Assembly (NCBI GenBank): GCA_021737865.1 | Contig: JAIPDC010000005.1 | Coordinates: 1-43,047, forward strand | DNA: 43,047 bases | Reading direction: 5' to 3' | DNA from: Rhodoferax sp. | GTDB lineage: Bacteria > Pseudomonadota > Gammaproteobacteria > Burkholderiales > Burkholderiaceae_C | Part shown: in pieces, positions 18,322-26,431 of the stretch | Position numbering within the stretch: position 1 is the stretch's first letter | Layout: the number at the start of each line of letters is the position of its first letter | Translations under genes and position numbers: made by a program | The notes under the pieces: generated by a model | Databases searched by the model: none | What the model was told of the DNA's origin: nothing | The model's input: the letters and a program-made list of their open reading frames with translations, nothing else

Positions 18322-21300
18322 TTGAATGTCACCTCGACAGTTTTTGCAGGGCCAGAAGCGAGTTTGACGGTCAAAGGAAGTCCCGCAAGGGGCACATTGT
18401 CAGCGGTCAGGTGTATGCGGCCACGATCAAAGTTGAGCCAGGGTGGCAAAACCCCTCCCGATGCGGTCGTGGCCTGGACCTGTGGCGCACCCTGCGTGGC
18501 CGCTGCGGGTCCAAAAAACGCGATCGGAATTGCGACGTCAAATCCATCGCCAGCCACCACGGTCACCCCAAGACGGGTCAGGTTGGCGCTAGCGGAGACC
18601 GTTGCCAGAATCACTGCGCCGCCCTTGGTAGTGCCCACTTCCACGGCTCGCGAAGCGCCCCTGACGAACACGTCCTGGGAAACTCTGGGTGCAGTACCCA
18701 CAACTCGCGCCCCAGGTGCGGGCATGCTCGAAAGACCGGATGTGCTGAAGCGACTGGTTCCCGGCGGTGTCGGGGTCTGGGAACCGGATCCGCCAGCAAG
18801 GGCAGTGGAGGAATCGCCCGGATTTGGCATACTCATGGTAGCTTGGCTGACAATTCGTGATCTAGCTGCTGGCCCGGTAACGCTGGATTGCATAGTGCCC
18901 AGCGGCGATGGCGACCTGTCGCGTGTGTCGCCGTCCATGCGCCTACCATTTACAGTGATAACACCGGCATCCAATCCGTTGTCTCGATCCATCAGGCTGA
19001 CCAATGGCACGGTACTTTCCCCGATGCCTGCACCTGGCGCCGCGGATCTTGGCGTGCTGGAAAACGATGAGTTTGAAGTGTTCAGTGACGATTGAACATC
19101 GGCAACCGTTTGCGCTCGTTCACCCACCACGATGTTGGCCAACGTTTGCGCGTTGGTACTGGTCAGCACATAGTTGCTCGCCAAGCCACCTTGCGTCCCA
19201 TTGGCCAAAGAGTAGCCATCGGCCGTCACCGTTTTGCCAGAGCCGACGATCGGGTTGCTGAAAGTTGCAATGCCATGGTTCAGCACCAATGACTCTGATC
19301 CCACGCCTGTCACGGCGGTGCCCCAATTCAGAATGACTGCATTGCGGGTGCCGTCAAACTCCTTGCTGTCTGCGATCAGGCCACTGACCGTCACTCCTTT
19401 GGGCTTCACAGTCAGAACCGATGGAACGTACGTTAGTGCATAGTTTTCGCTTGTCAATCCACTGGCGGTAATCCCAAACTGCCCTGCATTGACTGCACTC
19501 TGACTCGTGCCACCATAGACCAATGCACCGCGGAGAACGGAGGCACTTTCGGCATTTACAAAACCTCGATATTCAACCCCGTTGCCACCAATATAGGGTG
19601 ATCCGTCGTAGGTCTTGGTGTCGTTCTTCGCCGTCACTGTCAGCGGTGCCTTGGTGATCGTCAGGTTACCGTTTTGCAGCGTGAAGTCATAGTAGGTTGC
19701 CGTCAGCGTGCCCACTGCCGGTGTGATGGCCACGCTGCCGACCCCGGTCGTGGGCGTGGCTGCAGTGGTCACGTTGGCACTGCCTCCAAAGCCCGCTGCC
19801 GTGGCGCTCGTCTCGCCGTTGATAAAGCCGCTTACCGTCGCGCTCAGCGCCGGGTTGGCTGCTCCGTACATCCTTGATGCGTCGTTGGCGGTCACCGTCA
19901 GCAGCGCTTTACCAACGGTCAGGGTGCCGCTGTTGACATAGCCGAGACTATAGGCTGCGGGATTGGCCACTACGCCACCCCCCGCGGAAATTGAATAAGA
20001 GCCGACACTCGCGGCGGGACCTTCTCCGGCCGAACCGGCGGTGGGAAGCGTACTCAGGACATCACCGATCACCAGATTCTGGTAAACATTACCGTAAGTG
20101 GCGGCACTTGTCAGCGGCAGCCCGCTGTAGGTGATATCACCTGCCACGCTCATCGATTGGCCGTAGGTCTTGAAGTCGGAAACCGTCGTCGCTGTTACAG
20201 CTCCCAAGGTGGTGAAAACGAACCGATTGCCCGCGGGGACTGCCGGAAGCGGTAGGGAGCCAGGGTTTTGCCCCCAAATGGCCTGGTTGTCGCTGTTCAG
20301 GCTACCAAATACATTGGTGGAGGGGTCATTGCTATACACGACCCACCGACCGCCACCTGCGACGTTCAAAGCACCTGCACCGGCATTGTTAATGAAATTC
20401 GCCCCGCTGAGTGCGACATCACCACCATTGCTAACGATCTGACTTCCCGCGCCAATCGTAATGTTGTTTGCGCTAAAGAAATTGATATCAAGGGTGCCGG
20501 TCGTAGAGCTGATCTTTGCCGCACTATTCATCACAATATCGCCATGCGCGAATAGCGTCAGCGACGCATTTGCTCCGGCCGTTTTGGCGATGTTGGCAGA
20601 AATCGTGATGTCGCCATTACCACCGGGCGCTGCACCAGTTTGCAGCACAACATTCGTACCACCGTTTAGCTGTGTTTGGATGTCCGTGTTCAGTACATTG
20701 GATGTGGCTGGTGTCGACAAGAAATAGGTGCATGCCGGAGGTGAACCCGGTGGGCATGCAGCAGGAACGATGTTGGTTGCTGCAGCGCTGACCGTCAGAT
20801 CGTCCGGATCCAAAAGCCACTGGCCACCCTTTCCGCGCGAAGCCGAGGCATCTGCCCGTAGACCACTTACATCAAGCACATGCCCCGAAGTCTCGATGCG
20901 CCCGCCATCTCCACCTTCAGAACCACCGCGCGCAATCAGGGAGCCATAAACCTGGGTGGCGGACTGCGGGTTGTGCACATCGGACCACGTCACCACTGTG
21001 CCCCCATTGCCATTCACGGTGGACGAAGCGTCCAGCGTAGCGCTTTTCGCCACGAAGACACCACTGGCCTGCCGAATGTCGGGGTCGTTGCCTTGCCAGC
21101 CACCGCCGACATAAATGCCACCGCCGCCCGAAGTACCGGTTGCATCCAGTTGCGCGTGGTCAGCGAGCAGGACCTTGTCACCGCTGGCGATGATGGTTCC
21201 ACCGGCGGTGGACGGTGTCGTCCCAGTCGCGCGAAGCGTTCCGCTCATATTGACCACGCCGGAGTCTCCACCGTCCAGAACGATCCGCCCGTTGCGGTAC

Positions 21301-22181
21301 CCCACCGAGTTCGCCTGAACAATCCCCTTGTTGTTCACGACGCTGTTCAACAGCGCATCTTTGGCGTGTGCGGTCATGAGCACTTCGCCCCCATCTGCCT
21401 GGATGAACCCGCCGTTACTGGCCAGCGCATTCGCCGCACTTTTGTCGACTGTCACATGGATCAAACCATTGATTGGCACATCCACCGTCGCTGCACCGCC
21501 CGCAGCCAGCGCTATCGAACCCAGATTGGCAGTAATCGCCCCTTCATTGCCAACGCGCGTGCCCAGAAGCGCCACGGAACCACCGGGCTCAGCGTAAATG
21601 CTACCGAGATTGGTAACCTCGCCACCACCGGTTCCGCTGAACCGATAGCGCCCGGCAGTGAAGTCCGCGTCCGTGAGATCCAGTGCAGAGGCCAACAAAC
21701 CACCCACATTGACGGACGCACCCTTGCCAAACAGTATGCCGTTTGGGTTCACCAGAAACACCTTGCCGGTAGCCGACAGGTTGCCAAAAATCTGCGATGG
21801 ATCCGATCCCAGCACCCGGTTGATCACGACCGAGTTGCTGCCGGGTTGCACAAACCGCACCGACTCTGCGGCGCCGATCCCGAAACTCTGCCAATTCAAG
21901 ATTGCGCTTTGGCTCGACTGGGTGATGAGAAGACTGCCCGGGCCACTGCTGTTGATGTTGGCGCTACCGGACGAAACCACTCCCCCAGACGGCAGTGCAT
22001 AGGTCGCGGATGCAAAGCCCATCAACAAGCCCACGCTCAACGCGCGCAACGCAAAACCTGCGCATCCAAGGTGGCCTTCCCCCAACGTCGACGATTTCTT
22101 GCCTTTGGATGTGCCAAGTTCCGAAATGGCCACAACGCACCCCAAGGTGTCATTCCAGACCGAGCGGTATATGTGGTTCAT
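18318..22181 (-). CDS. two-partner-secretion exoprotein TpsA (filamentous haemagglutinin-like)
   Basis: A 1287-residue secreted protein. It begins with an extended signal peptide region (MNHIYRSVWNDTLGC) and a hydrophobic segment cleaved near ATYA-LPSG (residue 62). The TPS domain follows, with the NPNGI motif at residues 145-149 and a second conserved stretch at VGGLLASALDL. The middle is beta-helix-like sequence, then MBG/YDG repeats (MYGAANPAL; TKTYDGSPY; SKEFDGTRN) from about residue 780. A Pro/Ser/Gly-rich stretch (about 1080-1200) leads to a cadherin-like end (LPPWLNFDRGRIHL). It should cross the outer membrane through the TpsB encoded 31 bp upstream and act as an adhesin or matrix protein. 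There are no toxin motifs and no CDI-type VENN motif. Confidence 0.88.
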   Translation of the reverse strand: MNHIYRSVWNDTLGCVVAISELGTSKGKKSSTLGEGHLGCAGFALRALSVGLLMGFASATYALPSGGVVSSGSANINSSGPGSLLITQSSQSAILNWQSFGIGAAESVRFVQPGSNSVVINRVLGSDPSQIFGNLSATGKVFLVNPNGILFGKGASVNVGGLLASALDLTDADFTAGRYRFSGTGGGEVTNLGSIYAEPGGSVALLGTRVGNEGAITANLGSIALAAGGAATVDVPINGLIHVTVDKSAANALASNGGFIQADGGEVLMTAHAKDALLNSVVNNKGIVQANSVGYRNGRIVLDGGDSGVVNMSGTLRATGTTPSTAGGTIIASGDKVLLADHAQLDATGTSGGGGIYVGGGWQGNDPDIRQASGVFVAKSATLDASSTVNGNGGTVVTWSDVHNPQSATQVYGSLIARGGSEGGDGGRIETSGHVLDVSGLRADASASRGKGGQWLLDPDDLTVSAAATNIVPAACPPGSPPACTYFLSTPATSNVLNTDIQTQLNGGTNVVLQTGAAPGGNGDITISANIAKTAGANASLTLFAHGDIVMNSAAKISSTTGTLDINFFSANNITIGAGSQIVSNGGDVALSGANFINNAGAGALNVAGGGRWVVYSNDPSTNVFGSLNSDNQAIWGQNPGSLPLPAVPAGNRFVFTTLGAVTATTVSDFKTYGQSMSVAGDITYSGLPLTSAATYGNVYQNLVIGDVLSTLPTAGSAGEGPAASVGSYSISAGGGVVANPAAYSLGYVNSGTLTVGKALLTVTANDASRMYGAANPALSATVSGFINGETSATAAGFGGSANVTTAATPTTGVGSVAITPAVGTLTATYYDFTLQNGNLTITKAPLTVTAKNDTKTYDGSPYIGGNGVEYRGFVNAESASVLRGALVYGGTSQSAVNAGQFGITASGLTSENYALTYVPSVLTVKPKGVTVSGLIADSKEFDGTRNAVILNWGTAVTGVGSESLVLNHGIATFSNPIVGSGKTVTADGYSLANGTQGGLASNYVLTSTNAQTLANIVVGERAQTVADVQSSLNTSNSSFSSTPRSAAPGAGIGESTVPLVSLMDRDNGLDAGVITVNGRRMDGDTRDRSPSPLGTMQSSVTGPAARSRIVSQATMSMPNPGDSSTALAGGSGSQTPTPPGTSRFSTSGLSSMPAPGARVVGTAPRVSQDVFVRGASRAVEVGTTKGGAVILATVSASANLTRLGVTVVAGDGFDVAIPIAFFGPAAATQGAPQVQATTASGGVLPPWLNFDRGRIHLTADNVPLAGLPLTVKLASGPAKTVEVTFK

Positions 22182-22212
22182 GGTGGACGTTTCGCTTATC
22201 TGCTGGGTAAGG

Positions 22213-23901
22213 CTAGAAAGCCTTCAAAATCTGTAGCCAGAAACGGCTGGATGCGTCGGGAGCCGAAGTCGCAACGGCATCGCCCAGTTTGAACGCCCAG
22301 TACGCTTTAATGAACACGTTGCCGGGGCCGATCCAGTTCAGCCCCAGTCCGGCACCGCGGAGTTCCCGGCTATTTGCCGAAGTGGCATCCCAGGGAAACC
22401 GATTGATGCTCACACTGCCCATATCGACAAAGCCGATCAGTTGCAATTGCCCGGGCAGCCGATCAATCAAACCACTGATGTTGGTTCTCGTCTCCAGCGT
22501 CAGGATAGCTCCCACATCACCGCTGGCCTCACCGGCGGGATAGGCACGCACACCCGTGCCGCCACCCAGGCTGAACTTTTCAGACGCATCCAGGTTTTTC
22601 GAAGCCCACTGACCATTGAGGCTTACGTACAAGTCGGTGCCACTCATCAACGTTTGCTGGCGTGTCAGACCATAGGACACTTTGTCGTAGGTGCCGTTGC
22701 TTTGGGCGCTTCCGCTGTCATTGGCCAAAAACACGTCATTTTGCAAATCGATGCGTCCACGCGTCCAGCTCAGTGTGAAGGTGGTCAGTCCCGTTCCTGA
22801 GCCATCACGCAGGTCACCGTTCAGACTCAGGGTGTTCAGGAGGGCATTTTTGTCAGCGCTGACTCCTGGCAAACTGACCCCCGGTCGGTCGGAGAAATCC
22901 TTGCTGTCAAATGACCACTGGGCACTCAGGTTGCGACTGCGAGAGCGAACGAACGGGTAATTGACAAAAAGGCCCGCCACCCGGGCAGTGCCACTGGACT
23001 GTGAGCTTCCAAACTCCTCCCCCAGCATGTAACGCATGGTGGTATAGGCCGCTCCCAGCCTGAACATGCCAGCCTGCAGTTGGTAGGAGGCCCGGCCAAA
23101 CACCAACCCCTCACCGGAGGAGAGCACGCGCAAAGACGCAGCATCACCCAAACCGGCAGGTTCATTGATATTGATGCTGGCGCCGATGCGGTTGGTGCCG
23201 GTATAACGATTGCCCTGGTTGTCCGCCTCTATACTGCCGCTGGCAGCCTGCCCGGGCGCGATGTCGACCGTCAGATCGGTGGCGCCACGTTCACTTGCAG
23301 GAGCCAATGTCGACTTGACAAGGATGCCCGGCAAATCGGACAACAGCAACAGGCGTCGCTCGAGTGCGTGGGATGTAACCTTGTCAGCACTCTTGAGCCC
23401 GCCAAGCAGTTGGTTGGCAACACCGTCTGCCAGACCTGATTGGTTGCGCAGCTTGATCTGGCCAAACTGGCCCTCTAGCACCGTGAATCGCACAACGCCA
23501 TCGGTAATGTCTTGCGAAGGCAAATAGGCCTGTGCTACAAAGTACCCTAGGCTGCGGTAATGGGCGGTCACGCGGGCCGCTATTGCGCGCAGTTCCGCCA
23601 CGCTGTATTGGCTCTGCGCCACGAATCCGCTCACACGAATCAGTTCGGATTCTTCGATTGCGGTGGCTCCTGCAAATTGCAGCCCTTTGATAAGGACTAT
23701 GGCGCCGCTTTCCATCACCGCAGTTTGGGGCAGTTCCGTGCTCACCTGTAGGTCCGGCTTGTCCGATTGAACGGTCGGTGCTGATTGAATTTGCTGGAGC
23801 TGACTTCCCGCGGACGGCTGCTGCTGAGCCAACGTCGCCGGTGGGATCGTAGCTAGGAAAAAACTGACCCAACGCACAGCGGCGCGATGTAGCAGATGCA
23901 T
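22213..23901 (-). CDS. two-partner-secretion transporter TpsB (ShlB/FhaC family)
   Basis: A 562-residue outer-membrane protein of the Omp85 superfamily that secretes the TpsA encoded next to it. A signal peptide ends at ATLA-QQQ (residue about 24). It is followed by a Gln-rich linker, POTRA domains (FVAQSQYSVAELRAIAARV; VRFTVLEGQFGQI) and a 16-strand barrel containing FSLGGGTGVRAYPAGEASGD, the conserved VRGY-like L6 tip. The protein ends in Phe, as outer-membrane barrels do. The ATG at 23901 is chosen because the signal peptide begins there; a longer upstream reading would run into the GAF gene. It is first in translationally close order with tpsA, fecR and the cyclase. Confidence 0.9.
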   Translation of the reverse strand: MHLLHRAAVRWVSFFLATIPPATLAQQQPSAGSQLQQIQSAPTVQSDKPDLQVSTELPQTAVMESGAIVLIKGLQFAGATAIEESELIRVSGFVAQSQYSVAELRAIAARVTAHYRSLGYFVAQAYLPSQDITDGVVRFTVLEGQFGQIKLRNQSGLADGVANQLLGGLKSADKVTSHALERRLLLLSDLPGILVKSTLAPASERGATDLTVDIAPGQAASGSIEADNQGNRYTGTNRIGASININEPAGLGDAASLRVLSSGEGLVFGRASYQLQAGMFRLGAAYTTMRYMLGEEFGSSQSSGTARVAGLFVNYPFVRSRSRNLSAQWSFDSKDFSDRPGVSLPGVSADKNALLNTLSLNGDLRDGSGTGLTTFTLSWTRGRIDLQNDVFLANDSGSAQSNGTYDKVSYGLTRQQTLMSGTDLYVSLNGQWASKNLDASEKFSLGGGTGVRAYPAGEASGDVGAILTLETRTNISGLIDRLPGQLQLIGFVDMGSVSINRFPWDATSANSRELRGAGLGLNWIGPGNVFIKAYWAFKLGDAVATSAPDASSRFWLQILKAF

Positions 23902-23969
23902 GGGAATTCGTGTGACGGAGGTGGGTGATAAGGCGATGTCTCGAAACTGTACGGTTAGAACGGCACAAG

Positions 23970-24749
23970 TCAGGTACTTACGGCTTCCCCTGTAGCTGTC
24001 AGTTGAACCCATGCGCCAAAACCCCGAAACGGGATGACATGGGCGTGGAAGGGTAAAGACATCAGTTTTCTTGGTTCGTCCCACTCGCATTGTTGGATGG
24101 TGACCACATTCAACTCCCTGGGAAGGAGACTTTGCGAAAAATTGACGCCCTCCCAAGCAATGTCCAACATCTTCATCGCCTCGTTGACGACTTTGACATT
24201 TCCTTGCCAGTCTACAACCGCCGACGGATTTGTCGCGCTACGGCATAGGCCGGTCAGAGAGTCTAAAGTTGACTCCGTCAACAAGGCAATGTCAAACATC
24301 GGGGAGATTGTGTCCGCCAATTCGGCCGCATTGGCAAGGTCTCTTTCCCTGAATTGGCCACGTGTTGAATGGTGAAAAGCAATCAGTCCTATGACCGTGT
24401 CGCGGCTCATCATCGGCACGACCATTGCCGACGCGATTTCAGTTGAGCCCATGGACGTCCAGCGCTCGTCCAACTCGGTATTGGACGCCAATCCCCCCTG
24501 ACGGTGCCGTAACGCCCAACCAGCCAGGCCTTCTGCAAGCACCGTCTGCAATTTGTGTTCAGACACCTGCGCGAACGTTTCTTTGGTCGCCAACACTTTG
24601 TGCACTACGCGGTCGCCGGACAGAAGGATGAGGGAACCATTGTCTGCGCCTACGCAGGCCAAAATGGAAGGCAATACCTTGACAGCCATGGTTTGCGCAT
24701 CACTGTGCTGCTTGATCAGATTCAGCAACTCGCTAAGTGTCGGATTCAT
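23970..24749 (-). CDS. GAF-domain protein
   Basis: A 259-residue cytoplasmic protein. Residues about 15-165 resemble a GAF domain (ADNGSLILLSG; VLAEGLAGWALRHRQGG; SAMVVPMMSRDTVIGLIAFHH), followed by a PAS-like C-terminal part (NPSAVVDWQGNVKVVNEAM). No output domain is visible, so it may act through partners. The ATG at 24749 has GAGGG upstream and begins at the predicted first helix; the reading frame continues further upstream without a credible start. It lies 68 bp ahead of tpsB on the same strand and may be the first gene of the cassette. It is divergent from the HD-like gene, with 174 bp between start codons. Confidence 0.7.
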   Translation of the reverse strand: MNPTLSELLNLIKQHSDAQTMAVKVLPSILACVGADNGSLILLSGDRVVHKVLATKETFAQVSEHKLQTVLAEGLAGWALRHRQGGLASNTELDERWTSMGSTEIASAMVVPMMSRDTVIGLIAFHHSTRGQFRERDLANAAELADTISPMFDIALLTESTLDSLTGLCRSATNPSAVVDWQGNVKVVNEAMKMLDIAWEGVNFSQSLLPRELNVVTIQQCEWDEPRKLMSLPFHAHVIPFRGFGAWVQLTATGEAVST

Positions 24750-24923
24750 GAATGCCCTCAGGTTCGTGTGTTCATCCTTTATTCTATAGACTGGAAATTG
24801 GTGCAGGTTGCAGGTTGAGTCTTGCCCGGCCGGGTGAGTCGAGTAGTTTTGAATAGCAAAGTACAAGACCCAACAGCGTAACCATGCCATACTTTGCCTC
24901 ATTCGGCACAAAAAATTATCCGT

Positions 24924-26288
24924 ATGACTGTTTCAACCATCAATAGGCTGATTGCCCTGTTTGATGGGGCATTCCGTGCGCTGGCTCCGGGGCTCAGCAT
25001 GTCCGACGCGGAACACATGGCCACGCTGGTGCACCAGTCCATGAGCCCCAGCACTCGGTCCTATCACACCAGTGACCATGTGTTTGACATGTGCGAGGGT
25101 GCGAATGCCATCCAGACGTTGGCTGCATTGTTTCACGATCTGGTTTATTTTCAACTTGATGGTGGGTTCCCCGCTGGTGTGGCACATTTGCTGAGTGATG
25201 CCGTGTTGGAGCGACACGGTGTCATCACGATTGCACCTTTTTCGTCGGATGACGAGGTCATGTGCTTGTGCACAGAGATCTTTGGCTTCGGGGTTGGACA
25301 GTCTCTCTCGGTCTACGCCGGTTTGAATGAATTTGCGAGTGCGCTGGTGGCGGGCCATCAGCTGCACAAACATCTGCGCCGCAGCGATCTCATTGGCGTG
25401 CTGGCATGTATTGAGGCCACCATTCCGTTTCGCAATGCAGTTTACAAGGGTGAGTCAGCGCCAGATTTGCTGGCCCAGAGGGTCCGCGCAGTGACGCAGA
25501 CGCATGTCCTTGAACTGGTTGGCGTCGAGTTGGATGTGCACGTTGCGTCGACAATGCATGATGCCGTGGAGTTCGGAAATCGGGATGTGCGCGGTTTCGC
25601 GCTGGCCAACCAGGCCCTGTTTCTGTCAAACACATGGATGCTGATTGAGGAGTCCAACGCGCCGCTAAAGGTTGTAGGCGTATATGCGTTGTCCGATTAC
25701 CGAGGCGCTCTCATGCGCATGGCCGGCTTTTTGGCGAACCTGGACTTGGCCAGCATCTTTCAGAGCTATGCAGGCTATCCGAACGACGCAACGCTGGACG
25801 AGTGGGCCGATGCTGCAGGCAGAAACTTGCGCTTTGCCTGTGATTATCTGGACTGTAAAACTGCGTCAGTAGCCATCATTGAAGCACTGGCTAGGCTTAC
25901 CGGCAATGATTCGCCTGTCTCGATGTTCCTCGGTGACATCTCGAGTTTGCATGGAAAACCGGAGCGAGTGGAGGATTACCTGCCCGAAACTTCGCCTGGC
26001 CCGGTCCTGGATGAGGCGCTATTGGAGGTGTTCGTCAAAGGGCGGGCGCGCGAATCGCGCAACGACCTGACTTCTTCGCCACTGACCGCCTTTGTCTACC
26101 GGCGAATCGGTCAGTATGGGATGCGTGTGGCGATTGTCCAGGCGCGACGTATGTTTGACGGTCTGATTTCACCATTCGAATTTCTGAACACACTGGACCG
26201 TGACATGGTGCGCGCCGTAGTGCGTGCGTGCGCCATGATTGCCTTGTCCCGGCGTGAGGCGTTGCTGGCTCTGGAAAAAACGTTGTAG
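24924..26288 (+). CDS. HD-like metal-dependent hydrolase domain protein
   Basis: A 454-residue protein of uncertain function. The N-terminal part has a His/Asp pattern like HD-superfamily phosphohydrolases: RSYHTSDHV (His48, Asp51, His52) and LFHDLVYF (His71, Asp72). These could bind metal; the fuller five-ligand HD motif was not confirmed. The rest is mostly helical with no motif I recognise. Start: ATG at 24924, giving a normal N-terminal helix (STINRLIALFDGAF); an upstream TTG is unlikely. It is divergent from the GAF gene and convergent with the GNAT-like gene. If it hydrolyses a nucleotide it could oppose the cyclase of the cassette, but nothing in the sequence proves this. Confidence 0.55.
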   Translation: MTVSTINRLIALFDGAFRALAPGLSMSDAEHMATLVHQSMSPSTRSYHTSDHVFDMCEGANAIQTLAALFHDLVYFQLDGGFPAGVAHLLSDAVLERHGVITIAPFSSDDEVMCLCTEIFGFGVGQSLSVYAGLNEFASALVAGHQLHKHLRRSDLIGVLACIEATIPFRNAVYKGESAPDLLAQRVRAVTQTHVLELVGVELDVHVASTMHDAVEFGNRDVRGFALANQALFLSNTWMLIEESNAPLKVVGVYALSDYRGALMRMAGFLANLDLASIFQSYAGYPNDATLDEWADAAGRNLRFACDYLDCKTASVAIIEALARLTGNDSPVSMFLGDISSLHGKPERVEDYLPETSPGPVLDEALLEVFVKGRARESRNDLTSSPLTAFVYRRIGQYGMRVAIVQARRMFDGLISPFEFLNTLDRDMVRAVVRACAMIALSRREALLALEKTL

Positions 26289-26431
26289 TACTTTGATTTT
26301 TTGTTGCATCGCTTGGCAAGCCTTTGGATAGTTCAACCTTGCAAATATGTATTGCGATACCGTCGCAAAACGCCTCATCACGTTGATGTCGTACCCAATG
26401 ACTCTTTCGAGTTCGTTCCCAACCTTAATTT

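Noticed and set aside
18390-20000. Possible CRISPR or tandem DNA array in tpsA
   Set aside because: Repetition is at the protein level (MBG/YDG domains) without direct repeats and unique spacers.
18322-22292. Several long plus-strand open frames opposite tpsA
   Set aside because: They mirror the codon pattern of a GC-rich repetitive gene, lack ribosome-binding sites and show no recognisable domain.
23902-24156. Upstream extension of the TpsB frame
   Set aside because: It would overlap the GAF gene and put about 85 residues before a clear signal peptide; ATG at 23901 is preferred.
26289-26431. 143-bp convergent gap searched for a terminator or small RNA
   Set aside because: No stem with T-tract and no promoter-like pair were recognised.
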